From Dryocola clanedunensis subsp. sulfonylureivorans (GTDB lineage Bacteria > Pseudomonadota > Gammaproteobacteria > Enterobacterales > Enterobacteriaceae), in assembly GCF_016756775.1 (NCBI RefSeq), contig NZ_JAERMU010000002.1:186001-250000 (forward strand): a stretch of 64,000 bases of DNA. Direction: 5' to 3'. Below the pieces are notes generated by a model, which did no database searches, was not told the origin of the DNA, and was given only the letters and a program-made list of their open reading frames with translations. The translations under genes and the position numbers were made by a program. Position 1 is the stretch's first letter; every line of letters begins with the position of its first letter. Positions 1 through 8,560 of the stretch are shown here, piece by piece.

Positions 1-467
1 CTGAAGGGGAAGTCGATCTGCAGCTCGTTGAGCAGCTGATGGTCACGCGGCTGATCTTCGAGCCTAACGTCGCCACCCTTGCGGCGCTCAACGCCAACGG
101 TCACGACCTGGCAGCGATGGAAGACGCGCTGCAGCTGATGCGTCAGGGCCAGCTTGAGGCGGAGCGGCCGCTGTTTGAACAAGGGGACATGGCCTTCCAC
201 CAGGCCTTACTGCGCGCGACGCACAACCCCTTCCTGCTCGCCCTCGGCAACGCCCTTTCTGCCGCAATGGAGCTCTCCTTCCGGCAAACGATAGAAAAAG
301 ACGTGCGCCAGACGAAAACCGCCATTGATGAACACTTTCAGCTGTTCGACGCCATCCGTCTGAAGCAGGTCGACAACGCCCGTCAGCAGATGCGCAGCAT
401 CGTGCTTAACGCCGCGAAGAAACGCATCTGGCACGATCGCCCGGAAATGTTCGACCACATCATCTGA
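1..467 (+). CDS. GntR/FadR-family transcriptional regulator, C-terminal part (DgoR-like)
   Basis: The gene enters from the left edge. The open frame runs from base 3 to the TGA at 465-467, so the N-terminal winged helix lies outside the window. The visible part is an all-helical FCD effector domain: an Asp-x3-His pair in GDMAFHQAL, then ATHNPF and a later EHFQLFDAI histidine, the usual metal/ligand residues of FadR-type regulators. It precedes a galactonate-type catabolic operon, and the gap contains two FadR-type operator motifs, so it is probably the local, sugar-acid-responsive repressor. The family assignment is sound. The DgoR name and the inducer are inference from context. Confidence 0.8.
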   Translation, partial: EGEVDLQLVEQLMVTRLIFEPNVATLAALNANGHDLAAMEDALQLMRQGQLEAERPLFEQGDMAFHQALLRATHNPFLLALGNALSAAMELSFRQTIEKDVRQTKTAIDEHFQLFDAIRLKQVDNARQQMRSIVLNAAKKRIWHDRPEMFDHII

Positions 468-527
468 TCCCCTTCTGACGTAATTTCGATCGCCCTCACA
501 GATCGTGGTTGTTTTTTGCCCTAACAT

Positions 528-562
528 TCTTGTATTACAAGATTGATTGGTTTGTATTACTT
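528..562 (+). promoter_or_regulatory. Tandem FadR-type operator sites upstream of dgoK
   Basis: Bases 528-542 form a perfect odd palindrome, TCTTGTATTACAAGA. Its core fits the GntR/FadR family consensus TNGTNNNACNA. A second, less symmetric copy of TTGTATTAC lies at 552-560, exactly 22 bp (about two helical turns) after the first at 530-538. Both lie between the FadR-type regulator and dgoK, and the second ends just before the dgoK ATG at 566. That position suits repression by the upstream regulator. The sites are read directly; occupancy is inferred. Confidence 0.65.
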
Positions 563-565
563 GAT

Positions 566-1468
566 ATGAGCAGACACTGGATCGCTATCGACTGGGGCAC
601 CACCAACTTCCGTGCATTCTTGATGCATGACGATGTTCAGGTTGCCCACATAAATCAGGCCTGCGGGCTGCTGTCCGTGGGACAGGGGGAGTTTGCCGCC
701 ACGCTGCAAAAACTTATTCAGCCGTGGCTTGAGGAGCATCCTGCCGTACCGATCGTGCTGGCGGGGATGGTTGGCTCGCAGCAAGGCTGGTTTGAAGTTG
801 CCTACGCCCCGCTTCCCGCCACGACGCGCAGCCTTATTGAGGGAACGCGAAGAATCGCCACCTCATGGGGAAGTCCTGCGTGGATCGTGCCCGGCGTCAG
901 CGGCACCAGTCCGTTTGGACAGCCAGATGTAATGCGCGGCGAGGAAGTCCAGCTCTTTGGCCTTTACGCTTTACACCCGGCGGCGCAGCACTACGCATTG
1001 TTGCCGGGTACGCACAGCAAACACGCGCAGATGATCAACGGCGAGATCGCCGCCTTTTCCACGTTTATGAGCGGCGAGCTGTTCGCGCTGCTCAGCCAGC
1101 ACTCACTCCTCGGACGCGCCCTGCCGCCGCAACAGGAAGATGAAAATGCCTTCTTACTCGGTGTCTCGACGGCCCTGCACGGCGCGCCTTTCAGCCATTT
1201 AATTTTCTCTGCCCGCTCCCGTCGCCTTGCCGGTGAGATATCGGACGCGCACGTCCACAGCTACCTTTCCGGCCTGGTTATCGGTTATGAACTGCTGGCT
1301 TTACCCGGTGCGCAGCGCGCCTGGCTGGTTGGCAGCCCTGCTCTCACCGCTCGCTATGCGCTGGCGGCAACACAGATCGGCTTAGATCTTGTGCCGGTCA
1401 GCGGCGACGACTGTTTTATCAGCGGCCTTTGCCATCTCTATTCCCTTCTTCAGGAACACGCATCATGA
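566..1468 (+). CDS. dgoK: 2-dehydro-3-deoxygalactonokinase
   Basis: Predicted to phosphorylate 2-keto-3-deoxy-D-galactonate at C6 in the galactonate branch of the De Ley-Doudoroff pathway. The protein has 300 residues, close to E. coli DgoK. It starts IAIDWGTTNFRAF (phosphate-binding loop of the ASKHA fold), then has VLAGMVGSQQGW, a MRGEE segment, LLPGTHSKH and FMSGELFALL, matching DgoK block by block. A longer frame opens at 509, but homology starts at the 566 ATG and the upstream stretch is operator DNA. The stop overlaps the next start (ATGA), indicating translational coupling with the aldolase. Confidence 0.9.
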   Translation: MSRHWIAIDWGTTNFRAFLMHDDVQVAHINQACGLLSVGQGEFAATLQKLIQPWLEEHPAVPIVLAGMVGSQQGWFEVAYAPLPATTRSLIEGTRRIATSWGSPAWIVPGVSGTSPFGQPDVMRGEEVQLFGLYALHPAAQHYALLPGTHSKHAQMINGEIAAFSTFMSGELFALLSQHSLLGRALPPQQEDENAFLLGVSTALHGAPFSHLIFSARSRRLAGEISDAHVHSYLSGLVIGYELLALPGAQRAWLVGSPALTARYALAATQIGLDLVPVSGDDCFISGLCHLYSLLQEHAS

Positions 1469-2112
1469 ACCCGACATCGTTTCTTCAGCGCTGGCAGCAG
1501 GAACCTCTGCCGCTTGTGGCTATTTTGCGCGGCATCACGCCAGACATGGCCGCAGAGGCGGCGGAAGCTCTGCTCGAGTGCGGCTTTCGCTATCTTGAAG
1601 TGCCGCTCAACAGCCCATCCCCTTACGAATCAATCAGCCTGATGCGCAAAGCCGTAGGCGATCGAGGTTATGTGGGAGCAGGCACCGTTCTGAGCGTTGA
1701 GCAGGTGGATCGGGTGGCCGAGTGCGGCGGGCAGCTGATCATCTCCCCAAATTGTGATCCCGACGTGATCGCCCATTCAGTGAGGCGCGCAATGGTCAGC
1801 CTGCCGGGCGTGATGACGCCGAGCGAGGCCTTCCGCGCAATCAGCGCCGGGGCCAGCGCGCTGAAGCTCTTCCCGGCGGAGCAGATCTCCCCGGCAATCA
1901 CTAAAGCCTTCCGCGCGGTGATCCCGGCAGAAGTCGCTCTCCTGCCGGTAGGCGGCATCCAGCCCGACGCGGCCCAGATGCGCAGTTATATTCAGGCCGG
2001 TGCCAACGGCTTTGGCCTTGGCGGCGGGCTGTACCAGGCGGGCATGAGCATCGACACGCTGCGGGGCCGGGCGCTGGCATACCAGCAGGCCTGGCGCGAG
2101 TGCGCGGAGTAA
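1465..2112 (+). CDS. dgoA: 2-dehydro-3-deoxy-6-phosphogalactonate aldolase
   Basis: Class I KDPG/KDPGal aldolase of 215 residues that cleaves KDPGal to pyruvate and glyceraldehyde-3-phosphate. Visible hallmarks are VAILRGITP near the N terminus, the catalytic Glu in LEVPLNSP (about residue 45), GAGTVLSVEQV, and the Schiff-base Lys in ALKLFPA (about residue 134), followed by the phosphate-binding glycine-rich end. The chosen ATG overlaps the dgoK stop; an upstream in-frame ATG at 1429 lies inside dgoK and lacks homology. Together with dgoK it gives the phosphorylated exit of the pathway encoded here. The galactonate stereochemistry is inferred from the pairing with dgoK. Confidence 0.88.
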   Translation: MNPTSFLQRWQQEPLPLVAILRGITPDMAAEAAEALLECGFRYLEVPLNSPSPYESISLMRKAVGDRGYVGAGTVLSVEQVDRVAECGGQLIISPNCDPDVIAHSVRRAMVSLPGVMTPSEAFRAISAGASALKLFPAEQISPAITKAFRAVIPAEVALLPVGGIQPDAAQMRSYIQAGANGFGLGGGLYQAGMSIDTLRGRALAYQQAWRECAE

Positions 2113-2113
2113 T

Positions 2114-2986
2114 ATGATGGCTGACTGGAACAGTGCTGACATTCAGGTAGTAAACGACTACCGCGCACAGCTAGGTGAAACGCCCGTCTGGTGCGCACGC
2201 AGCCAGTCATTGCTGTGGGTCGATATTTTGCAGCAGCGCCTGCTGCGCTACTGGCCCGCACCCAATGGCCGCACTGAAATCCACGCCATGCCGCTTTTTA
2301 CCAGCGCGGTGCTGCTGACTAATAAAGAAGAGGTTTTTCTTACCGTAAGCCAGAGCGGTATCGCGCTGTATGACTACGCCCACCAGCGCTTTGAGCCGCT
2401 TTGTGATTATCCGACGGATGCGGCAGACACCCGGCCTAACGAGGCGGCCATCGCCCCCGACGGTGCGCTCTGGTTCAGCACGATGGAGCCTGCCGCTAGC
2501 CGGACCATCGGGAGCTGGTATCGCTTTGCCTGGGGCGATGTGTCCCCGCGTCGCCTGCTGGGTAGCCAGCTCGTTCCAAATACGCTTCAGTGGCATGACG
2601 GCCACGTCTGGTTTGCGGACTCCCTGCGGCACAGTTTTTACTGCGCGCCTGCGGCCGATACTGCGCTTTCCTGCCTCACAACTCATCCTGTTGACGGCAT
2701 CCCGGACGGCTCCGCGCTGACGACTTCAGGTCAGCTAATCAACGCCCGCTGGGGCCAGTCCCGGCTGGTGCGCTGCCGGCTTTCAGGCCCGCACATGCGC
2801 GAGCTGGACGCTTTGCCTTTACCGGTTCGCCAGCCCAGCAGCTGCACCTTCGGCGGGCCGGATCTCTCTACCCTTTTTATCACTTCCGCACGCGACGGGC
2901 TTTTACAGCCCGGCGCAACGGACGGCGCTCTGCTTTGCACGGCGACCAGGCTTACCGGCCAGCCTGCCGGTCACTTCGTTTACTAA
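2114..2986 (+). CDS. SMP-30/gluconolactonase family aldonolactonase
   Basis: Six-bladed beta-propeller lactonase of 290 residues, expected to open an aldono-1,4- or 1,5-lactone to the free aldonic acid. Family signatures are GETPVW with the metal-ligand Glu (about residue 22), TRPNEAAIAPDGALWFSTM, LVPNTLQW, VDGIPDGSAL, and QPSSCTFGGPDLSTLFITSA near the end. It starts two bases after the dgoA stop; the ATGATG leaves the start ambiguous by one codon. Placed between an aldolase and a sugar transporter in an operon with an SDR dehydrogenase, it fits the second step of an oxidative sugar pathway. Which lactone it prefers cannot be read from sequence. Confidence 0.82.
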   Translation: MMADWNSADIQVVNDYRAQLGETPVWCARSQSLLWVDILQQRLLRYWPAPNGRTEIHAMPLFTSAVLLTNKEEVFLTVSQSGIALYDYAHQRFEPLCDYPTDAADTRPNEAAIAPDGALWFSTMEPAASRTIGSWYRFAWGDVSPRRLLGSQLVPNTLQWHDGHVWFADSLRHSFYCAPAADTALSCLTTHPVDGIPDGSALTTSGQLINARWGQSRLVRCRLSGPHMRELDALPLPVRQPSSCTFGGPDLSTLFITSARDGLLQPGATDGALLCTATRLTGQPAGHFVY

Positions 2987-3012
2987 AATTATAAAACTAT
3001 CAAGGTGTTATT

Positions 3013-4437
3013 ATGAACACGGCTACCCACCCTACAAAAACGAACCGGCAGACGTACCTCGTCTGCTTCCTTGCGGCCCTGGCCGGACTGCTGTTCGGTC
3101 TGGATATGGGCGTCATTGCGGGCGCACTGCCCTTCATCGCCCATGAATTTAGCCTCAGCAGCCACCACCAGGAGATAGTCGTCAGCATCATGATGTTTGG
3201 CGCCGCTCTTGGTGCGCTGTGCAGCGGTCCGATGTCCTCCTCGCTTGGCCGCAGAAAAAGCCTGCTGCTGGGCGCTGCGCTGTTTGTCATCGGCTCCGTC
3301 GGCTGCGCCCTTGCCCATAATATGGAAATTCTTTCGGTTTCCCGCTTTATCCTCGGCCTGGCGGTGGGCGTGGCCTCGTTTACCGCGCCGCTTTATCTGT
3401 CTGAAATCGCCCCGGAGCGCATTCGCGGCAGCATGATCTCTCTGTACCAGCTGATGATCACCATCGGTATTCTGGCGGCGTTCCTCTCCGACACGGCGCT
3501 GAGCTCCGGCGGCCACTGGCGCTGGATGCTCGGGGTGATCACCTTCCCGGCCATCATTCTGTTCGTCGGCGTGCTGACGCTGCCGGAAAGCCCGCGCTGG
3601 CTGGCAATGAAAGATCGCCATGAGCTTGCCGGTAAGGTGCTCAGGCTTCTGCGTAATTCAGATAAAGAGGCCCAGCAGGAGCTGGATCAGATCCGCGAAA
3701 GCGTGATGATGAAACAGCGCGGCTGGCAGCTGTTCCGCAAAAATACCCACTTCCGCCGCTCAACTTACCTGGGCGTGCTGCTGCAGTTTATGCAGCAGTT
3801 CACCGGCATGACGGTGATCATGTACTACGCGCCGAAGATCTTCGAAATCGCGGGCTTCTCTACCACTAAAGAGCAGATGTGGGGAACGGTAATTGCCGGG
3901 CTGACCAACGTGCTGGCGACCTTTATCGCCATTGGCCTGGTGGATAAATGGGGGCGTAAGCCGATCCTCAAACTTGGTTTCTCCGTCATGGCGGTTTGCA
4001 TGGGGATCCTTGGCTACATGTTCTACAGCGGCATCACCAACCCGACGGAGCAGTACTCCGCCGTTATCGTGCTGCTGATCTTTATCGTCGGCTTCGCAAT
4101 GAGCGCAGGCCCGCTGATCTGGGTGCTCTGCTCGGAGATCCAGCCGCTGGCCGGGCGCGACTTTGGCGTCACCTGCTCCACCATGGCGAACTGGATCGCT
4201 AACATGATCATCGGCGCGACCTTCCTGACGCTCATCGACACCATCGGCAGCCCGAATACTTTCTGGCTGTACGGCGTGCTGAACGTGGTCTGCATCGTGC
4301 TGACCATCCTCTTCGTCCCCGAAACCAAGAACATTTCACTGGAGCACATTGAACGCAACCTGATGCGCGGCGAGCCCCTGCGCCACATCGGGCGGCAGCT
4401 AAGCACCAATAGCCCGATCGCCGCCACGGCGAAATAA
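3013..4437 (+). CDS. MFS sugar porter (GalP/AraE/XylE type)
   Basis: Twelve-helix sugar:H+ symporter of 474 residues. Diagnostic sugar-porter motifs are GLLFGLDMGVIAGALPFI in helix 1, GRRKSLLLGA after helix 2, PLYLSEIAPERIRGSMISLYQ, the central PESPRWL, QQFTGMTVIMYYAPKIFEIAGF in helix 7, DKWGRKP, and the terminal VPETKNISLEHIE. It resembles arabinose/galactose permeases more than glucose facilitators. In this operon it presumably imports the aldose that the SDR and lactonase oxidise in the cytoplasm. It follows the lactonase gene by 26 bp. Confidence 0.88.
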   Translation: MNTATHPTKTNRQTYLVCFLAALAGLLFGLDMGVIAGALPFIAHEFSLSSHHQEIVVSIMMFGAALGALCSGPMSSSLGRRKSLLLGAALFVIGSVGCALAHNMEILSVSRFILGLAVGVASFTAPLYLSEIAPERIRGSMISLYQLMITIGILAAFLSDTALSSGGHWRWMLGVITFPAIILFVGVLTLPESPRWLAMKDRHELAGKVLRLLRNSDKEAQQELDQIRESVMMKQRGWQLFRKNTHFRRSTYLGVLLQFMQQFTGMTVIMYYAPKIFEIAGFSTTKEQMWGTVIAGLTNVLATFIAIGLVDKWGRKPILKLGFSVMAVCMGILGYMFYSGITNPTEQYSAVIVLLIFIVGFAMSAGPLIWVLCSEIQPLAGRDFGVTCSTMANWIANMIIGATFLTLIDTIGSPNTFWLYGVLNVVCIVLTILFVPETKNISLEHIERNLMRGEPLRHIGRQLSTNSPIAATAK

Positions 4438-4444
4438 CTAATAA

Positions 4445-4467
4445 GCCCGGGCCGCCGAGGCTCGGGC
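4445..4467 (+). other. Intercistronic GC-rich hairpin between the two transporter genes
   Basis: GCCCGGGCC pairs with GGCTCGGGC across a five-base loop, with one G-T wobble. No T tract follows on the coding strand, so it is more likely an mRNA-stabilising or processing hairpin that tunes expression of the two transporters than a terminator. Confidence 0.45.
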
Positions 4468-4491
4468 AATTTACACCTCTGGAGAAAGACT

Positions 4492-5892
4492 ATGAACGAG
4501 ACGCTGGACAGCAAATCATCGGCCAAAGCCGCTGAGTCGCGGGTTTACAGTAAGATCACGCGACGCCTGATTCCCTTTTTAATCCTCTGCTACTTCTTCG
4601 CCTACCTGGATCGCGTTAACGTCGGCTTCGCCAAGCTGCACATGCAGGATGCGCTGAGCTTCAGCGACACGGTCTACGGGCTGGGGGCCGGGATTTTCTT
4701 TATCGGCTACTTCCTGTTTGAGATGCCGAGCAACCTGCTGATGCAGCGCTTCGGCCCCCGCTTCTGGATAGCCAGAATTATGGCAACCTGGGCGGTGCTC
4801 TCCGCAGGCATGATGTTTGTCACCACGCCAACGCAGTTCTACGTCGTGCGCTTCCTGCTGGGCGTGGCGGAAGCGGGCTTCTTCCCCGGCATCGTGTTCT
4901 ACCTTACGCTGTGGTTCCCGTCATGGCGTTCGGCCCGCACGCTCGGGCTGTTTATCCTCGTCACCCCGCTTTCCACCATCATCGGCAGCCCGCTTTCGGG
5001 CCTGATCCTCAAGCTGTTTGAGGACGTCGGCGGCCTGCATAACTGGCAGTGGCTGTTCCTGGTGGAAGCCGTTCCGTCGTTCCTGCTGGCCTTCGTGGTG
5101 CTGCGCTACCTGGATAACGACGTGAAATCCGCCAGATGGCTGAGCGACGCAGAAAAGCAGATTGTCTTTGACGACCTGCGCAAAGATGCCGTCAACCGCG
5201 AACGGGCCAACCGGGGCAAGGTGGACAGCAGCCTGAAGGGCATGCTCGCTAACGGCTACGTCTGGCTGCTGGCGCTGGTGTTCTTCAGCTTTAACATCGG
5301 CTACTACGGCATCAACTTCTGGCTGCCGTCGATTATCAAAAGCTCCGGCGTGAACGACGATTTCTACATCGGCCTGCTCGCCGCCCTGCCCTACATCTTT
5401 GGCGCGGCCTTTATGGTGTGGAACAGCCGCCACTCCGACCTGAAGCAGGAGCGCCGCTGGCATATCGCGATACCGGCGCTGATTGGCTGCGTTGGCCTTG
5501 CATTAAGCGCTTATTGCAGCGGCTCCACCTTCTGGATGATGGCGTGGATCTGCGTGGCAATGTCCGGCACCCTGGCGCTGATCCCTACTTATATCAGCCT
5601 GCCCGGCGCCCTGCTTTCCGGCACGGCCGCCGCAGCCGGGATCGCCTTCGTCAATTCCGTGGGTAACCTGGCGGGCTTCTTTGGCCCAACTGTGCTGGGC
5701 TGGCTGAAAGATGCCACCGGGCGCACCGACCTCGGCCTGTACATTCTGGCGGGCTTCCTGCTGCTCTGCGCCCCGCTGATTCTGGCCCTGCCGGCCCGTC
5801 TCGCTAACCCAAAAAAAGTTATCGCTGTCCCTGAACAGAACACCGCGCAGCCTGACGCTGCACACCCTGACAATGCGGCTCTTCGCCGCTAA
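4492..5892 (+). CDS. MFS transporter of the anion:cation symporter family (sugar-acid uptake)
   Basis: Twelve-helix MFS protein of 466 residues. The N-terminal pattern RLIPFLILCYFFAYLDRVNVGFAKL, then FFIGYFLFEMPSNLLMQR and RFLLGVAEAGFFPG, marks the ACS family, which includes the tartrate, rhamnonate (RhmT/YfaV) and galactonate carriers. It probably imports the free aldonic acid, giving the operon a second entry point below the lactonase. The polar C-terminal tail is unremarkable. An SD-like GGAGAAAG precedes the ATG. The exact substrate is unknown. Confidence 0.85.
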   Translation: MNETLDSKSSAKAAESRVYSKITRRLIPFLILCYFFAYLDRVNVGFAKLHMQDALSFSDTVYGLGAGIFFIGYFLFEMPSNLLMQRFGPRFWIARIMATWAVLSAGMMFVTTPTQFYVVRFLLGVAEAGFFPGIVFYLTLWFPSWRSARTLGLFILVTPLSTIIGSPLSGLILKLFEDVGGLHNWQWLFLVEAVPSFLLAFVVLRYLDNDVKSARWLSDAEKQIVFDDLRKDAVNRERANRGKVDSSLKGMLANGYVWLLALVFFSFNIGYYGINFWLPSIIKSSGVNDDFYIGLLAALPYIFGAAFMVWNSRHSDLKQERRWHIAIPALIGCVGLALSAYCSGSTFWMMAWICVAMSGTLALIPTYISLPGALLSGTAAAAGIAFVNSVGNLAGFFGPTVLGWLKDATGRTDLGLYILAGFLLLCAPLILALPARLANPKKVIAVPEQNTAQPDAAHPDNAALRR

Positions 5893-5909
5893 GAAAAGAG
5901 ACTGAAATT

Positions 5910-7616
5910 ATGAGTGGATGTGGAGGATGTGCCAGCTGTGGCACGCATTTCAACCCAATCCTTGAAGGTGACGACGGCGCGCTGAAACGTGCGCTGTACA
6001 AATCAATGGGCCATAGCGATGAGCAGCTTCGCCGCCCGGTGATTGCCGTGGTGAACAGCTACACCAACGCGACGGCGGGACACGCCAATCTTAACGAGCT
6101 GACGGCCAAAGTGCTGGAGGGTATTGAAGAGGCAGGCGGCGTCGGCATGGTCTTTGGCACCATTGCCCCGTGCGATGGCATCGCTGAAGGTCACCTTGGC
6201 ATGCGCTATATTCTCGCCGCTCGCGAGGTGATTACCGCCTCCATTGAAGTGATGATGCGCGCCCACCGTTTCGACGGCATGGTGCTGCTTGGCTCCTGCG
6301 ACAAAATCGTTCCGGCGATGCTGATGGCCGCCGCGCGGCTGGATATCCCGGCGATTATGGTCAACGGTGGGCCAATGTATCCCGCTGAATACAAAGGTAA
6401 ACACTGGGACGGCAACATCGTTACCGAGGCCATCGGCTGGAAAAAACGCGGCGAAATCACCGAAGAAGAGTTCGCGCACATCGAGAACATTGCCGAGCCG
6501 GGGCCGGGCTCCTGCACCATGTACGGCACCGCTAACACCATGTGCTGCATCGGTGAAGTGCTGGGCATGAGCCTGCCGGGCAGCAGTACCCTGCCCGCCG
6601 TCTCGCCGGAGCGTCGCGAATGCGCCGTAGAAACGGGCCGTCAGGCCGTCAGGCTGGTGCTGGACGGGGTTAACGCTCGCCAGATCATCACGCCGGAATC
6701 TATCCGCAACGCGATGGTTTATCTGCTGGCGACCGGCGGCTCCACGAACGCGATCCTGCATTTGCAGGCCATTTACTATGAGGCCGAGCTGGGTCATTTG
6801 CCGCTCTCCGCGTTTGATGAGCTCAGCCATCATGTGCCGCTGGTTGCCTCACTCTATCCGGCCTCCGAACACGACATGATCGACTTCTGGGAAGCTGGCG
6901 GCGTGCGGGCCGTGGAGTATGAAATCAGCAGGCTGATGAATCTTGATGCGCTGACGGTAGCGGGCAAAACCAAGCGCGATCTGCTCGCCCAAACGCAGCG
7001 AAGCTGCCGCCCGGAAGTCATCCATACGCTTGCTATCCCGGTACGTAACGAAGCGGGCGTAGCCGTACTTCACGGCAATTTGTCTCCGCTCGGCTGCGTG
7101 GTGAAACCCGCCGCCGTGCCGGAGAATCTAATGGTGTTCCGTGGCCCGGCCGTTGTCTTTAACAGCGAGCAGGAGTCCGTGGACGCGATAATGTCCGGCC
7201 AGATCCAGCCGGGCAGCGTGCTGGTGCTGCGCTACGAGGGGCCAAAAGGCGGGCCGGGAATGCCGGAGATGTATAAGCCGATGAAATCTCTTGAGGGGAT
7301 GGGCCTGTCCGATACCTGTGCGCTTATCACCGACGGGCGTTTCTCCGGCTCTAATCGCGGCCTGTTCGTCGGGCATATCTCGCCGGAAGCGGTGGACGGC
7401 GGCGAGCTGGGCCTGGTGGAAGACGGCGATGAAATCTCCATTGATATCCCCATGCGCACCCTGACGCTCCACGTTGATGAATCCACGCTGGCGACCCGCC
7501 GCGAAAGCTGGAAGCCGGTAAACAAAGAGGTTCCGCGCGGCTTCCTGCGGTTATATCGCCGCTGGGCGCTGCCTGCTGCGCAAGGTGCGGTACTGGCGGA
7601 CAGGGAGGACGACTGA
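5910..7616 (+). CDS. IlvD/Edd family sugar-acid dehydratase
   Basis: Iron-sulfur dehydratase of 568 residues that should convert an aldonate to its 2-keto-3-deoxy derivative. Visible are the Fe-S ligands Cys130 in LLGSCDK and Cys202 in GPGSCTMYGTANTM, the Mg/carbamyl-Lys region with Lys132, and the C-terminal TDGRFSGSNRGL loop with the catalytic Ser. The first family motif reads NSYTNATAGH, so the position that is Cys in Edd and arabinonate dehydratases is not Cys, as in IlvD. An unusual Cys-rich N terminus (SGCGGCASCG) precedes the fold. Its stop shares one base with the next start. Substrate (galactonate, fuconate or pentonate) is not resolvable here. Confidence 0.85.
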   Translation: MSGCGGCASCGTHFNPILEGDDGALKRALYKSMGHSDEQLRRPVIAVVNSYTNATAGHANLNELTAKVLEGIEEAGGVGMVFGTIAPCDGIAEGHLGMRYILAAREVITASIEVMMRAHRFDGMVLLGSCDKIVPAMLMAAARLDIPAIMVNGGPMYPAEYKGKHWDGNIVTEAIGWKKRGEITEEEFAHIENIAEPGPGSCTMYGTANTMCCIGEVLGMSLPGSSTLPAVSPERRECAVETGRQAVRLVLDGVNARQIITPESIRNAMVYLLATGGSTNAILHLQAIYYEAELGHLPLSAFDELSHHVPLVASLYPASEHDMIDFWEAGGVRAVEYEISRLMNLDALTVAGKTKRDLLAQTQRSCRPEVIHTLAIPVRNEAGVAVLHGNLSPLGCVVKPAAVPENLMVFRGPAVVFNSEQESVDAIMSGQIQPGSVLVLRYEGPKGGPGMPEMYKPMKSLEGMGLSDTCALITDGRFSGSNRGLFVGHISPEAVDGGELGLVEDGDEISIDIPMRTLTLHVDESTLATRRESWKPVNKEVPRGFLRLYRRWALPAAQGAVLADREDD

Positions 7617-8521
7617 TGCAAAAGCACTATGCGGCGCAGGATATCATCGGCGTTAACCCGATAACCGCCATGCCGTTTACCGCCAGCGGTGAAATCGATG
7701 AGGCGAGCCTGATCCGCCTGCTGGAACATCTGGCGGATAGCGGCGCGCAGGGCACCACCCTGTTTGGCATCGCCAGCGAATTCCCCAAGCTGGACGACCA
7801 CGAGCGCGATCGGCTGGCGCAGATTTTTGTCACTACGCTTGCGGGCAGCCCGCTTTACCGTGCGATGTCCATCACCGACCACAGTACGGAACTGGCGGTA
7901 AAGCGCGCTCGCCGGTACGCCAGCCTGGGCGCGGATGCACTGATGCTGCTACCGCCTTTCTTCCTGCAGCCAAACCAGCAAGCAATTCAGGAACACATTT
8001 TTGCCGTGCTCGAAGCGGTGGATATTCCAGTGATGGTGCAATATGCACCGGGAGAAACCGGCCTGGCTATTACCCCGGAGCAGCTGGCAGAGGTCGCCGC
8101 CCGCTATCCCCATGCCGTTTTCAAAATCGAATGTAACCCGCCGGTAGACTACACCCGCGAGTTTCTGGCTAAGGCACCGCAGGCCAGCGTGCTTAACGGC
8201 TATGCCGGGCTGTATATGCTGCAAATGCTCGAAGCGGGCGGCAAGGGCGTGATGCCGGGCTGCTCGTTTACCGAGGTCTACGTGCAGATTTATCGCCACT
8301 GGCTTAAAGGGGAACAGCAGCAGGCCGAAGCGTTACACACCGCGCTGCTGCCGTACATCCAGCGCTGGATGAGCCACTGCGAATACATCATCCAGGCTGA
8401 GAAAACGATTCTGATGCGGCGCGGGATCATTGCCAGCGACTACTGCCGCAGGCCGGGCTGGGCGCTTACCGCCGAAGACGGCCTGCTTATCGATAAATTT
8501 ATCGCCGACTTCCAACTATAA
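7616..8521 (+). CDS. DapA/N-acetylneuraminate lyase family aldolase or dehydratase
   Basis: Class I (beta/alpha)8 lyase of 301 residues. The Schiff-base Lys is at about 170 (VFKIE) and the conserved Tyr at about 143 (QYAPGETG), with GIASEF replacing the GTTGE pyruvate-binding motif of DapA. Such variants act on 2-keto-3-deoxy sugar acids, either cleaving them (KDG aldolase) or dehydrating them (KDA/KDX dehydratase). Fused by a one-base overlap to the dehydratase gene, it probably consumes the dehydratase product directly, giving a non-phosphorylated route in parallel to DgoK/DgoA. No 2-ketoglutarate semialdehyde dehydrogenase is nearby, which favours aldolase over the Weimberg-type dehydratase. 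Confidence 0.8.
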   Translation: MQKHYAAQDIIGVNPITAMPFTASGEIDEASLIRLLEHLADSGAQGTTLFGIASEFPKLDDHERDRLAQIFVTTLAGSPLYRAMSITDHSTELAVKRARRYASLGADALMLLPPFFLQPNQQAIQEHIFAVLEAVDIPVMVQYAPGETGLAITPEQLAEVAARYPHAVFKIECNPPVDYTREFLAKAPQASVLNGYAGLYMLQMLEAGGKGVMPGCSFTEVYVQIYRHWLKGEQQQAEALHTALLPYIQRWMSHCEYIIQAEKTILMRRGIIASDYCRRPGWALTAEDGLLIDKFIADFQL

Positions 8522-8560
8522 TTTTAAGGCTGCGGCCTGCCCGCAGCCACCGAGGTTTCC

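Noticed and set aside
509-565. N-terminal extension of dgoK
   Set aside because: The extra 19 residues are encoded by operator DNA and have no counterpart in DgoK proteins.
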